A stretch of 64,000 nt of DNA from Ipomoea triloba (GCF_003576645.1 NC_044919.1:24823354-24887353); one strand, 5' to 3'. Positions 48,094 to 60,662 are shown, counted from the first letter of the stretch. The notes: generated by a model from the sequence alone, not told the origin. Translations and numbers: made by a program.

Positions 48094-48922
48094 ATTTATG
48101 TTGTGCAAATTAAGTACAAGCCAGACATATTGGCTTCAAAACAAACAAAGGAAGAGATTATACCTTTCTCAGCAATCCACTTCTTAAACATTGAACAGTC
48201 TTTCTTCATATGCCCCTTCTTCTTACCGAAGAAGCATTTTTTAGACTTCTTAATGTTGGCTTGAGGGGTTACTTTCCCCTTCCCTTTAGCCGAAGTGGAA
48301 TGCTTCCCTGGCTTTGCAGTTGTAAGCATGACACTCTCCCCCTTGCTCTTGAAGTAGCCTCCCCTCCTCTTTCACACACATAGTGATTAAATCATTAATG
48401 GACCATTTTTGGTCATGTGTGTTGTAAGGGATTCTAAAGGGGCTATACTTAGAAGGGAGAGTGTTGAGTGCAAAGTGCACCACGAATGATTCTGGGAGTT
48501 TGGTCTCATCTTGTCTAGCTGAGCCACAATATCTCACAATTGCATGATGTGACTACGCACACCTAGTGGAGAAAAACCGGGTGAAGGTGAATCTCATGAT
48601 TAGGGTGCTTGCAAGGGCTTTGTTTGAACCAGCAAACTGGGCGTCGATGATCTTAATATACTCTTGAACCTTCAAAATGTGGTCAACTGTGTCACGAATG
48701 TCACTGGGAAACCGAGACTTGATGAACAGAATGCATAGATGATTGGATTTTTCTCATCTAGCATAAATCTCTCTCTCTTCTACAATGCTTTCCGCGGTGA
48801 TAACCGTAGGTTCCGAATGGTTGGAGAGCATAGTCCATCTCGAGCCAGCCAAAACCGAGAAGAAGGGCATCCTTTCATTCTTTATGATTGTTTAAGGTAA
48901 GTGTTGGCATGTCAATGTTCAT
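48094..48922 (-). pseudogene. Copia retrotransposon gag fragment (right arm)
   Basis: The minus strand starts MNIDMPTLTLNNHKE at 48922 and shows the same gag order as the left copy with its own stops and frameshifts (LPESFVVHFALNTLPSKYSP, WSINDLITMCVKEEGRLLQE). It keeps an intact CCHC zinc knuckle (CFFGKKKGHMKKDC) and continues FKKWIAEKGIISSFVC before the junction with the left arm. Confidence 0.75.
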
Positions 48923-49162
48923 GACAGTTGGGATAGTTGCCGAGGAAAAAAAATTTTAAGTTGTTTAAAATTAGAGACACTAAGGAACTGAAGTACATAC
49001 TTTACCAATGTAAATTTATGCAAAAGATAGATTCAAATGCCATAAAAATTGCTTGTGGGCTAAATTTTTAGGCAAAATGAACCCATCAAGACAAATGATA
49101 GAACTTGGGAATAGGGCACGATTTGGATTTTTGGATGTTCTATCCTTAATGATAAAACCACC

Positions 49163-49584
49163 AAACTATATACCGATTCATAATCCCTGTGGGCAAATTA
49201 TGAACATATTTTGGAATTTCATCCTAATCAATCCTACAAATACAACAAAATTGCCTACGGGCTAGATTTTGCCATATCGCGTAGAATTAATTACAAGGTT
49301 ATTACCAATTCTTTATGTGAATTAATCTTAAGACAATTTAAGCCATTAAAGATGTGGCTACTCTTTAATTACAAAACTATATACCGATTCATAATCCCTG
49401 TGGGCAAATTATGAACATATTTTGGAATTTCATCCTAATCAATCCTACAAATACAACAAAATTGCCTATGGGCTAAATTTTGCCATATCGCGTATAATTA
49501 ATTACAAGGTTATTACCAATTCTTTATGTGAGTTAATCTTAAGACAATTTAAGCAATTAAAGATGTGGCTACTCTTTAATTACA
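49163..49584. repeat. 211 bp tandem duplication, two copies
   Basis: 49163-49373 and 49374-49584 match closely (both start aaactatataccgattcata and end ttaattac). The left arm has a single copy (46588-46860 region), so the duplication arose after the arms separated. Confidence 0.88.
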
Positions 49585-49923
49585 AAATTGTAATCACTTG
49601 GCAAAGTGGAATTTAAAGCCTAGCGAACTGATTAAACCAATATATGATAGACAATCATTGGTATACTCTCAGGAAAGTTGGTTGGTGCTAAGACTTCATT
49701 AAAAATCAACTCCTTAGATAGAGTAGCGTCGCAAGGGAATTAGTAGCAACAAGGCGTTTAAGCCAGGGCCATAGAACTAGTATTCCTTCCCAAGAAACTA
49801 CTCTAAGTCATGTGTTCTCATATTTGAAGTTAAACAGTTTGAGTGATTCTAAACCAGAAAATGAGAGTTCACCTATGGTTTAGGCTTTTAAAATAGGGTG
49901 AACTATCTTTTTAAAATGCTTTA

Positions 49924-50462
49924 GGGTGTGTTTGGAAGCCCGGAAAATGACTTCCGGAAATCATTTTCCGTTGACTGGGGAAAATAAGCTTCATTTTGCG
50001 GAAAATGACTTCCGCCAAATTTGGGCGGAAGTCATTTTCCGCCCACAACAACACACACTCACATCACCGTTTCCGGCGGAAACCATGGTATGGTTTCCGC
50101 CGGAAACCAAGTGCTCTAGTTTCTGGCGAGAGAGCACTGCTCTGGTTCCCGGCGAGGAACCAGAGCTGCGGGAACCAGAGTGGTTTCCGCCGGAAACCGG
50201 GGGGGGGGGGGGGTTTCTTTTTTTATTTTTTATTTTTTTTATTTTAATTATTATTATAAATTATAAATATTATTTTAAATATTTTAATATTTTAAATAAA
50301 GTATTAAAAATATATAATTATATATTTCTATCCATTTTCCGGAAAATGAACCAAACACACAAATACAGTTTTCCAGAATGCATCCAAACACTGAAAATTA
50401 AACCATTTTCCAGAAAATGACTCATTTTCCAGAAGTCATTTTCCTGCTTTCCAAACACACCC
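49924..50462. mobile_element. 539 bp PIF/Harbinger-type MITE with TTA target duplication
   Basis: Ends gggtgtgtttggaagcccgg and, in reverse, gggtgtgtttggaaagcagg, each followed by aaaatgacttc. The flanks are TTA (49921-49923 and 50463-50465). The left arm holds the matching empty site (cacattaaagcatttt near 46285), which proves the insertion and its 3 bp duplication. The open frames inside it (for example 49926-50420) lie in the repeats and include a run of G; they are not genes. Confidence 0.9.
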
Positions 50463-50767
50463 TTAATGTGCTCTAAAAGGCACAAGTCGGGTAAGAATGG
50501 AAGAGTACAATAATATGCTTAATTTATCCTTAAAGGCACTAAATTCACCTAAAAGACACTATATCATGCATAATAGGCATATAATTAAGACCTAAAAGGC
50601 TCTGAATTTATACTTAAAAAAACATACTTTTCTAAAGAGCATAATTATAACAATTGAATAATTAATGCAATAAACATAAAAAAAAAAACATGCTCAGATT
50701 ATGTATATCATAACTCAATACTCCACAATTAAATTGTAGCACTTAATACAATTTAAACTGAAAATTT

Positions 50768-51247
50768 AATATTAAATTAAAATTCAAACAAATTAAAAGC
50801 TTAATAATTTGTTCAAAAATTGAATAATAATTTAATATTGACTATAGGCAAAATTCAATTCGATAAATTAATAGAAAAAGTCCAAATATGATGAAGGTTT
50901 AAAAAAAAAAACTTAAGCAAGCCCAAACCAAACAAGCCCATAATTTATTTTATTTATTTATTTTTTTTGAAGGACCCCGACCGGGCCGGATTGGGCCAGA
51001 CCCGACCCATAATATTAAGCTTCATTATCTTCTTCCTAAACTAAGCGTAGCAGCCAGAACACAAAGCAACCATGAAGGACGAAGCATAGTAGTGGAGAAG
51101 TGCAAGGTCGCCAGTCGCCTGAAGGAGGAGATAGTGGCAGCGTCATCGCCGGTAAGCTCGGCTCCGCCACCACCGCCCAACCTCTTCGCGAACCAGCACC
51201 GCCGCCCTCCGCCTGCCTCCGTTGCGTCGTGAACCAGTTCGGCCGCA
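50768..51247. other. Intergenic sequence, GC-rich from 50975
   Basis: AT-rich to 50970, then a gccggattgggccagacccg stretch and a purine/cytosine-rich segment that could be a gene leader. Nothing certain. Confidence 0.35.
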
Positions 51248-51343
51248 ATGGCCGCCGTCCCAAACGAGTTACCAGAGGAGCTCCGTCACGTCAGCCTAGA
51301 AGCCATTGACAATGTTAGTAGCCGAATGGAGAGAATGGCGGAG
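51248..51343 (+). CDS. Putative first coding exon of an unrecognised gene
   Basis: The frame MAAVPNELPEELRHVSLEAI continues to MERMAE and then a donor-like gag|gtaaaa at 51343/51344. It follows a GC-rich leader and has a plausible helical, charged composition, but I do not recognise the family and no following exon is evident within the next kilobase. It could be a truncated gene or chance. Confidence 0.25.
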
Positions 51344-51954
51344 GTAAAAAACTCCAATTGTTTTCCGATGTCATCAATGGCCGCCAATGTGGATCGTAAA
51401 TACGGAGTCCAACAAAAAATTCGGTGCCCAAATTTTATCTAATTGAAACAAATTTTATTCTTAATGCGGAAGGAAAAAAAATTTCTAGCGGCCCACAAAC
51501 AATTGCAAAAGAAACCATTCACATATGCATACTCAATCATTCAATGCATAAGACATGTGAATACTAAATACTAAATATTTATGCAATAAAAAAAAACTAG
51601 GCAAGGATTAAATTAGCTCATACCAAATGTAAGCACATAATTCACACTTAGGCACATGATATGTGGCAATAAACGTAAACCCACTAACCTCCTCCAACTA
51701 TAGCTTTATCTCGTTGATTGCTTGTATCCTTTGTGCTGAACAAGAGTTCCTCGGACTGGTGTAGAATCTTCTGTCACTTCTTCTCACTGTACTCTAGATA
51801 GTGTATGAGTCGTGAGGACTAGAACTAGAAGTCTATATATATATATACCTAAATCCCATCAATGTAGCCATGTAGGTAACCAACTCATAGTCACCCTAAA
51901 TAATTTGCACCACATAAATACTTAATATTTAATAATAATACTTAAAAGGAAAAC
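51344..51954. other. Intergenic sequence
   Basis: No gene recognised. The (ta)n stretch at 51836-51848 is short. Confidence 0.35.
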
Positions 51955-52080
51955 ATTACATATCCATCTCACTGCATTCTTAGAATCACTGTGCACAATT
52001 CCTTTACGAAATCCTTTACTCCACAATAAACACAAGCCATGAAAGATAGCCCGGCCACACTTGTGCATTAATAGCTGAGC
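51955..52080 (-). pseudogene. RNase H-like fragment of a LINE or related element
   Basis: The minus strand encodes AQLLMHKCGRAIFHGLCLLW followed by SKGFRKGIVHSDSKNAV, matching the (E)xRAIxxGLxLxWxxGFRKxxxxSDSxxAV helix-strand segment of plant type-1 RNase H domains, with the catalytic Asp in SDS. Neighbouring sequence on either side does not extend the domain in frame. This is a scrap only. Confidence 0.5.
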
Positions 52081-53789
52081 ATGATCCAATACCTGCAGGC
52101 TGCAGTAAAACCAATTATCCATTTCTGACTGAGTGGTCCGGAGCACCTCCCTGGAGGCCGTTCGCTGACAATTCCATACTATACTAATCATAATAAAAAA
52201 ACACACAGCGCACATACACAAATACAAAGAAAAAAATTAGGGGACAAAGGAAACAAACCTGTGGCTTTCCAGACCGAGCCGCTCTCGAGGTCGGGCAGTC
52301 TTCATCCATTTGATCGATCTCCCATGTCGTGTGAGATTTGGCCTGAGGATGTGGCCACCCAACGATTAATCAGCTTGCCACGAACCACGCACAATATAAT
52401 GTGTTTTTGTATGTTCCGATCCGCAGCAGCTTGCCTTTGAGTCAATTCTGTTGGACCTCCCATCCTCTTCCGATCGATGTTACCAGTTGAATTGGGCCGT
52501 CTCCGGAACGACTGTTACAGAGTCGACGTCCATTGCCGTATCTCCGGCCTACTTTCTTCTTCTTCTTCTTCATACTATATATGTTCCAGGAGGTCTTCAT
52601 CCTCTGCTGCTGTGACCATTCTTGACTCTTAGAGCGTGTTTTGCCTTTCTTGAGAACAACTTGCGAACCCTATAGACTTCAAGGAGAAATCAAACACAAT
52701 TTTGGGGATTTTCAACCACATGGAGAATATGTCTTTGCCGTGTTTTTATGCTTCACTTATAAAAACTATTTTAAAATAAAATTTACTTTTTATCACTACA
52801 AGTTTCTATTGTGCAGTTACGTATTCGAAGTTGGGTTAACTAAATTTTAAAAAAAAAAAATCTATGAAAATGTTTTTTTTTTTTTTTTTTTTTTTTTTGT
52901 GAAAACATAAAACTTTTTAGCATTAACTTTTTGTATAAACTAGTATGCCACCTATGCAATGCATATTATAAAAATTAAAATATTATTATAATGCCTTGAT
53001 AATAGGATATAAGTTCAAACTTCAAAGCATTGAATATGGTATAAATCTAGCATTGTTCCAAGCATTAGCAATTGAATATTTCACTATAATTTTGTATTTC
53101 AATATTAACTTGACTCATACACAAGCATATTACAGTTATTTAAAAATCAATCTCAAAACTAGATTTATAAATAGCATTTATAAATTATTAAACACTCCCT
53201 TGTATACAACTTTTGTAGTTAACGGATTGAAGTGTAGCTGTGGATGGAAAGAAAGTTGAGCAAGATGAATCTTCTTCGAGATGTTGTTCTCAAGGGATCA
53301 CATGTGGGAATCGGTCAATGCATGGTTAACCACAAGTGAACAAGGACCACACGAAGCTAGGTTTCAAAGCTTTGGCAAGAAACATGTGTGAAGTAGAGAG
53401 CAATAACAAGAAGTAAGTAAAGGAAGCAATGTAAAGAGAGCAAAGTGCACAATTAAACAAGTAAACGATCAAAAGGGGAAAGGGACTTGGATTAAGCTTT
53501 CCTTGCTTAGGTGCAATGTAGATTCTTAAGTAGGAAGTAGGTTATGCATTTATCGGGATTCTAGGAAGATGTTATCCATTGTCAAGGCCGAATCGGACTC
53601 CTTGGTCTATCAATTAGTATAATCTTACCCCTTGTAATCACCCAACTACTTGAGTCATTTTATCAAAAACATTATGTCTACATCTTCTTCTAAGTTTTGC
53701 ATTGCGACCTAAAGTCGGAATTACAAGTGGAGTAGACTTTGGCGTAGTCCCAATCTCTTGGCAACTACACACCTCATAGACTTCTTGTA
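52081..53789. other. Intergenic sequence
   Basis: No gene recognised. A long T tract lies at 52873-52897. The string actagtatgcc, followed by acctatgcaatgcat, at 52938-52965 weakly resembles the Helitron 3' end seen at 28991 but its stem is poor. Confidence 0.35.
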
Positions 53790-55110
53790 TGTTTGGGACT
53801 TGAAAGTTCGATTTAGCCTTGGGGGGGGGGGGTGAATTAGGCTATAAACAAATTTGTGTTGATTTATCCTAAGTGATTATATCCCTTAATTATATTTGAT
53901 GCAATTCTAGGTGATCAAGTAAATATGCATAATTGAATGTACTTGAAATGTAAATAGTAAGGAAAAAGAACACGAAATTTAGAGTGGTCTGGCCGAGCCT
54001 ACTCCACTACTTAAGGGAACCTCCCTGAGGATTTCTAACTCCACTATCCAGGCCTCTTTAAAACCTTGGTGTTCTTGAGATCTGGATAGTAACTACCGAG
54101 TAGAGAATACATAGTTAGAAGAAAATGGTTCTTCTTTATCCAACTAAGATCTTGGCTTTGAGAGTCTTGATATTCACTAAGCAGCACAAGTCTCTTGAGA
54201 TCTGGATAGTAACTTTGAGTTTTTTCTCTCTCACTGGTCACTAGATGTTTTTGAATTGCTTGGACACTTTGAATATTTTTTGAATTGACCACCACCTTCG
54301 TTAGTCTTAGAAGGGTATATATAGGTGTGTTAAAAAATGGTCTGTTGGGTGGAAACTAATTTCAAACGGCTATTAATCAATGGGTAGAGACTGTCGCGGG
54401 TAATCTGGAGGGTAGGTGAGTGTGTCAGATTTTCTAACTGTTGGTGACTTTAATCTGCACAAATTGTCTAGGATTTTAAGGGAAAATCTTCCTTGGGATG
54501 TGTTTCTTGAACTCACTTTGCCCTAGACATATTCGCTCAGGTTTTTAATGTTTCGAACTATTGGCTCAGAGAATGTCTCAATAGTTCATTCGAATGGTTA
54601 ATTAAATAGGTTAATGTTTCGAACATTAAACCTCTCAAATACAAATAGTTAATCTTACCATTCGTCCATATTACTCATCGAAAGGTATGTCCTTCCAACT
54701 TTCGACCTTTTGCAACCTTTTGGTTATGAATGGTTGACCTTAACATTCGTTCTTCTTAACTTCAAAAGGTAGGCCATTCCACCTTTCGGCCTTTGCAACC
54801 TTTCGGTCTTGTAGTCTTCTACTCTTTGAATCTTCGTCTTCAATTGTTCGAGGTCTTCTTCTTGAACTCTTCGAAGGGTAGCCATTCAAGTTACTATTCG
54901 AATTTTGTTATTGAGACTAACCGAAATGTAACATATCGAGTTATCATTCGAATTGTTTTGACTATTTGAAATATGACTTCTTGTGTTACTATTCGGGCTA
55001 TTCGAAGTTTTGAGCAGAATAACTCTAAGTCTAGAAAATAAAATAATTTGGGGACTAAAATTCCTAATCATTTGGTATCATTCAAATCTAAATACAAAAT
55101 GTTCCTAACA
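53790..55110 (-). mobile_element. Probable copia-type LTR, minus strand
   Basis: On the minus strand it begins TGTTAGGAAC at 55110 and ends near GTCCCAAACA at 53790, after a C-rich attcacccccccccccaagg. Start motif, C-rich end and length (about 1.3 kb) resemble the solo LTR at 40389-41730. The flanking 5-mers do not match, so the ends or the integrity are uncertain. No internal retrotransposon sequence is attached. Confidence 0.5.
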
Positions 55111-56078
55111 ATAACTAAGTAAGAAAATGTAATAAATAATTTGGTAATTAACTTACCAATACTAAATGCTTGCAATCAATTAAGAGTGTAAATAAGTGAT
55201 TACACATTCTCAGGCAACATACTACTTATGTATTTTGTAAGCACAGGAGCACCAATAGAAAATGTAGACTCTGATGCAAATAGTGGTTTGCAAAATAATA
55301 TAAAATGTGGACTCTGATGCAACTAGGGTTGAGCAAAATAACTGGATGGACTAAAAAACTTATCAGTGATAACCAAACCGCCTAAAATTTTCAATTATCG
55401 GTTCGGTTGAAGTTATACAGTTAAAAAAAGTCTGTTATTTCAATTTTTCGATCGGTTATTGATTTTTTAAAATTAAAAGTAAAATATTGACTGAAAAATC
55501 TATGCTTAATTTATATATATAAATGGGGTCAAAGCACCATTAAAATTAAAAGTAAAATATTATGTGTTTAGAAAGTTGCTTTTCCTTGAGTATTTGAATG
55601 TATTTAAAAAAAACCTTTCTAAAAAATAATGCGTGCATACATGTTAAAAGATTTAAATATATGAGCAGCATAACAATTTACGATTAACAGTGATCGAAAT
55701 TAAATGGAAAATATACTTTGATCGAATTCTTCCATCGGAGGACAATCGCTACAGTTTTGCCTAATGCTTAGGTATAGAGAAAGATGAAAAGAGTTCTGAA
55801 AAGATAACAAATGGGGATTAGGAAAGAGAGATGGAAGAGGATATTGTCAAAGGTGGTTAGGAGTTGGTTATTGATATTACAAAAGACAAAGAACCCCTAA
55901 TTAGTGTTAAACGTTAAAAAAAGGCGATGAATTTGATAGCGCTCCTATCAATGATTTAGATTTAACCTTATTTTTAAGGAGCAGCCCCTACACACACATG
56001 TTCTAGTATTGATTAGAGGGAAAATTATACTATGACCAGGTCCACCTTTCAATATGGACTCTGATCGAAAAGGGTTAC
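55111..56078. other. Intergenic sequence
   Basis: No gene recognised. aatgtagactctgatgcaa and aatgtggactctgatgcaa recur at about 55260-55322. The stretch 55325-55460 (agggttgagcaaaataac, ttatcggttcggttgaa) resembles one end of the hAT MITE at 24826-25160. Confidence 0.4.
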
Positions 56079-56512
56079 ACTTGTGTGAGACCGTCTCACG
56101 GATCCTTATTCGTGAGACGGGTCGGGTCGGGTCAAAGCACCATGCAAATGTCATACTTATATGTGCAAATATCATACTTATATGCTCAAATATAACACTA
56201 ATCAAAAATACAATTTTTGTTACTTATAAGAGAAAAAGTAATACATTTTTCATAAGTAATGTTGACAAGTGCCTTTCACTTATAAGGGCAAATATAATAC
56301 TTTTGAGGAAAAATTTAATACTTTTAAATCGAAATATAAAAGTATTGTATTTTCCCTTAAAAGTATTACATTTACACTAATAAGTAACAAAAATTTTATT
56401 CCTGATTAGTATTACATTTGAGTATATAAGTATGACATTTGTGCATATAAGTGTTACATTTGCATCTTGACCCGACCCGACCCGTCTAATGGTAAGACGG
56501 TCTCACACAAGT
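56079..56512. mobile_element. TIR element with acttgtgtgagaccgtct ends
   Basis: The 18-base left end acttgtgtgagaccgtct (56079-56096) is exactly mirrored at 56495-56512. Inside, cgtgagacgggtcgggtcgg and its mirror cttgacccgacccgaccc form a second pair. The middle consists of aatgtaatact-like repeats in both orientations. Same family as 1020-1872. A target duplication is not obvious. Confidence 0.75.
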
Positions 56513-57879
56513 TTTTGCCATAAAAATGAGGTCCAGTACCCAAACTAAGTCCAATAAATAAATAATTACTTATGCCCATTTGAGGTATGTTATATTCATT
56601 GATAGGCCCACCATATTTATCTTAATTATTCTTGCATTTTCCTCACTCTTCACCGTCTCTACCATACTCATAGCTAAAAACTTTATCACACCACATCGTC
56701 TCTACCTCCACTTCTACTTCCAGCCTCATGCCTTCTCACCGAGATCTCAAAGTTCCACTGCAACATGTCGCCCTTGCCTGTGCCCTCACGCCGCATGCCC
56801 ACCACCGACTCCTACCTAACACCTTCTCACCAAAGTCTTAAAGTTCCACTGCAACACACCGCCACTGTCTCCAACCTCACGCCTCACATTATCAACATAG
56901 TACCCATAAACCATCGCGGTTTACAAATGTAGAAGGTAGCCTTGAGTTATCGTTCTTCTACATCGACGGTGAATTATTTATTCAATTATTTGTATTCAAT
57001 ATTTCTAAAAATTATAAATTACTTTGTCAAAGTCGTCATAGATTGATCTAATTAAAAAATGAATAGCTTTGTTTGTAATTTAGATTTTGCCATTTTGCTT
57101 GCAATTTGCTCGGTAGGCAGCAATATTTGAATTGGATTTTTCTACTTTGCAATTTGCTAAGTAGTATATAAGAAATTAATTATTATATACATTCATTGTT
57201 TTAATTTTTAAAATGTTTTAAGTTTTAAGTTTTATGTTTATAATGTTTAACACTTGAAATTTGATTTTCACTTTGTTGAATTTGACTCTGTCGGTTAAAC
57301 AAAACCGACTTGAAACCATCGGTTTTGGTTATGTCGGTTATGCATATCAATAGGCCAGTTTCGGTCGATTATAGGGTTTCAAAATATTTTTTGGTTATTT
57401 CAGTTATGAGTTTTTTTTTTTTTCACTTTTGGTCCTATGACTTTAGTGTCTCCGTCAACTTAGGTTCACAACTTTCATTCCTAACATGAGTAGTGCATGA
57501 CCTTCATTTTTTTTTTCACTTTTGGTTCTTCAGGTTATCTGAGTTGCCGGAATCAATAAATTGCCATATATATTTAAATTTTAAAGGGGTAAATAATTCT
57601 TTCTATAATTATTTCACTTAAACAATAAACAAAATAAAAAGAAAAAAGTTAAAGTCATCTGATATCTTTCTTCTTCACGTATCTTTTCCCTCCTTTACTA
57701 TAAGCGACAAAGCCTATACAAACCCTAACCCAAATCAAGCTCTCATATTCTTCTCATTCAGCAATGCCTGGACGAAATCAAGGAAGAAACGTTCTGCTTC
57801 GCTTTGTTCGTTGACTAGGGAAACCCTAACCCCTAACTCCATTGCCAAAGAAATCAAAGTAAATTGAAGGTAATTGAGA
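56513..57879. other. Intergenic sequence and 5' flank of the GRF-type gene
   Basis: No other gene recognised. The last 180 bases, from about 57700 (ctatacaaaccctaaccc), look like a leader. Confidence 0.4.
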
Positions 57880-58124
57880 ATGTCACATCCTTCGGCATCG
57901 AATTCTACAGGTATGTACAACGAGTATGGTGAATGGCTTCCTATTATACATTATGGTTGTGGGCATCAATTGAAGTTACGAACGTCTTGGACAAATGAAA
58001 ATTCTGGCCGTAAATTTTGGCAATGCCCAATGAGTGGAGTAAGATTTTTATATTGTTGTATTTTTGAAATATTTATTTTATTTTATTTTTATTATTATAG
58101 TGTTCAATACCCTGTGAATCATGT
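57880..58124 (+). pseudogene. GRF-type zinc-finger protein gene, 5' part (disrupted)
   Basis: Exon 1 is 57880-58038, 53 residues, starting MSHPSASNSTGMYNEYGEWL and containing the first half of a GRF zinc finger: YGCGHQLKLRTSW (Cys27) and the diagnostic GRKFWQCP (Cys49). It ends at a GT donor (gga|gtaaga). After a short intron with acceptor attatag, the next exon starts at 58101 with codons for CSIPCESC and is then cut by the CACTA element at 58125. GRF fingers bind nucleic acid in other proteins; in plants, small GRF proteins with a C-terminal coiled coil and membrane segment are common but poorly understood. I call it disrupted because reading continues into the element. Confidence 0.75.
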
Positions 58125-58146
58125 CACTTAGTACAAAATTGCACAT

Positions 58147-58430
58147 CCGCTACTGTTGTAAAAGACATTTCGCAACTGTTGTACAACAGTAGCGGATGGC
58201 ATAGTCACTAAAAGTCATGTACTTTTTCGCTACTGTTGTGGAACAATAGCGAAATGTTGAGTCATCCGCTACTGTTCTTATATAAGAACAGTGGCGAATT
58301 ATTATTATTGTTATTTTTAAAAAGGGTATCAGCTACTGTTCTTATGGTAGAACAGTAGCGGATACCCTTTTAAAACAAAATAAAAAATTGGGTATCTGCC
58401 ACAGTTTTTAATTAAAAACGGTGGCGGATA
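58147..58430. repeat. Left subterminal hairpin cluster of the CACTA element
   Basis: Five successive inverted repeats with stems of about 10-14 bases: cgctactgtt paired with aacagtagcg and variants (58228-58254, 58264-58297, 58330-58362, 58398-58430). Subterminal repeats of CACTA elements are the known binding sites of the element-encoded DNA-binding protein. Confidence 0.8.
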
Positions 58431-59734
58431 CCCCAATTAGAAAATTTAAAAAAAAAAAAAAACAGATTCATTTTTCTAAATGAAAAAATAATTACAAATA
58501 ATAAATGAAATATTAAACATCATATTCTTCTAATTTTTCAGTATGCTTACTACATCACAAATATCAAATTTACTATTTTGAATCTTTATTGTACCCTAGT
58601 CTTGGAATTTAAAACTTGATAAAAGACGTTCACTTATTTTCGTCAACCTTTTTCACCTGCATAGCGCAGTCAGCTCAAATCCTAAGGGGATAAGCAAAGG
58701 AAAAAATTAGAGGTTTAAAATAAATTAATTATGCAGTTGCAAAAAAAAAAAAAGAAGTAATAAGAATGAAATAGAGATGTAAAGAAATCAAATAGACATA
58801 AATCAAATGATAGCAACATCAAAAAGAAATCAACACACTTCTATATATGGAGAATTCTCACAACAAAAGCAGTAGAAACAATAATAAGTCATTTAACCTA
58901 GGAGTAATGAATAAACAAAAATACATAAAGTTCTTCAATACCTCACATATTCATAGCAAATATCAAATCCAATAATTTACCAAATCCTATAAGTATGCAC
59001 ATGTATCTAAGAACAAACCAAGAAAAAAAATGCTATAATCTTACAAACAATAAAACTACTATAATGACATTTCACAAATTCAAACAGTTAATAAATAGTC
59101 ATCTAACCTGGGATTAATGATCTAGCAGTAGAAAAATACAAATGGACCACCATATGAGGAATAGACAAATAGCTCCTCAACTGCAACGGTAAAAGCAAAG
59201 GAAAAACAAAAAGAAAAGAAAAGAAATTAGAGGGCACCACTCACTAAGATCCCAGTTCATATCTTTCAATGCATTAACATTCAAACGAGGTTCCTTACAC
59301 AAGAGAACAATGCATAAGTTGGTTATAAATGCATTTCAAATATCATGGTGTGTCTCCATCCACCTGAAATCTGTTAAAAAAAAAAAAGGAAAGTACAAGA
59401 AAAATTACAATATGTCCATTTGCATAAGTTGGTTATAAATGCATTTCAAATATCAATGCATAAGTTGGATAGTATGTGTATTGTTGAGATAAAAACAGTT
59501 CTCTGGATTCATGGAGTTAATAAAAAAAACAGTTCTCCAAAAATCTCTGGATTCATGGAGATAAAAACCTCACATATTCATAGCAAAAATACATAAAATG
59601 CTACCATTACCATCTTTTCTCCCTGCAAATTTAAACTATCATAAAGAAGCCAAAGAAGGGACTATGAGCACATAGCAAGTACAGGCCAATAGAGACCAAT
59701 CTAGGAGCATTAAGCCATTAATAGAAGTACTTAC

Positions 59735-59821
59735 ATGCTAGTCCCAAGCGTAAAGCTCACCATCTTCTGTCACAGCAGCTGTATGTTCAGCACCGGCAGC
59801 AACCATTTTCACAGGAACTCC
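59735..59821 (-). pseudogene. Captured RCC1/UVR8-like repeat exon
   Basis: After an acceptor-like cttgtag the minus strand reads GVPVKMVAAGAEHTAAVTED then GELYAWD and a stop, followed by a donor-like cat|gtaagt. AAGxxHTxAVTxDGxLYxWG is the RCC1 repeat consensus, as in UVR8-like beta-propeller proteins. A single blade fragment cannot fold alone, and the stop falls where the repeat would continue (Trp-Gly). Confidence 0.75.
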
Positions 59822-60662
59822 CTACAAGGACATTCCAGTAAGTGAATTGCAACATCATTGAGCAATCACTTTTCTTTGCCAAATGGAGCAGAATAGAAGT
59901 TTACACAAGCTTTGCAGTGGATGATTAAAACCAAAATTCTTTGTAAAAGGAAATGAAGAACACAATAGTAAGTGTTACTCTCTTACTGTACGAAGTATCA
60001 TTTACCTTCTCTCCAAAACAACACCAAAAAACAAAGACACAGGAAGAACAACATTGTTCAACTCAATTTTAAGTTCAACCATGCAAATAAATATGAAACA
60101 GAACAGCTAGCTATGCAAAAAAGAACACCAGTAAACCAACCCAGTTTACCTCAGAGATCAATATAAGTAGAAATGACATAAAAATGTTAAACTAAAAAGA
60201 TCACCAAAGGAAGGAATCGGTTTGATAATGGTTTCTGGTTTGCGGTAGGACACAAGAACATATTAGCAAGTATATATAATTCACTGAATATAACCAATTT
60301 CCCAATAAAATCCAAGTAAAGACAGACTATTTGGTTTTACAGATTAAAAGAATAAACCTAAATGGGGGTTCATAAAAATGTAAAAATCAAACAAAAAATT
60401 ATAAAATTAAGCTCAATTAACTATCATCCCAGCTCGAATTTTATTAGTCACAAACTAACAAGAGACTAATCAAGTGAAAAGAAAATCAAACAGGAAAACG
60501 GAAGACAAGTTGTTGATATGAGGAAACGCAAGTAAACACAGCAATTTGTTCCGTCAAATTAGGAACTGGAATCTGCATGTTCATACCAAAATCATATATT
60601 AAATATCACATTAATCAATATTAATAAAACATAAATATATTATTAACCAAAAATTATTTTTA

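Larger units (their letters stand above)
48092..50767 (-). repeat. Right arm of the large inverted duplication
   Basis: Reverse-complement counterpart of 45988-48090. It is longer because of a 211 bp tandem duplication (49163-49584) and a 539 bp MITE (49924-50462) that the left arm lacks. The arms meet almost directly near 48091. Confidence 0.82.

Noticed and set aside
49926..50420. 164-residue open frame
   Set aside because: It lies wholly inside a MITE, runs across a G homopolymer and contains the element's own inverted repeats.
54044..54295. 83-residue minus-strand frame with repeated gagatctggatagtaact
   Set aside because: It lies inside the probable LTR at 53790-55110 and consists of a short internal duplication.
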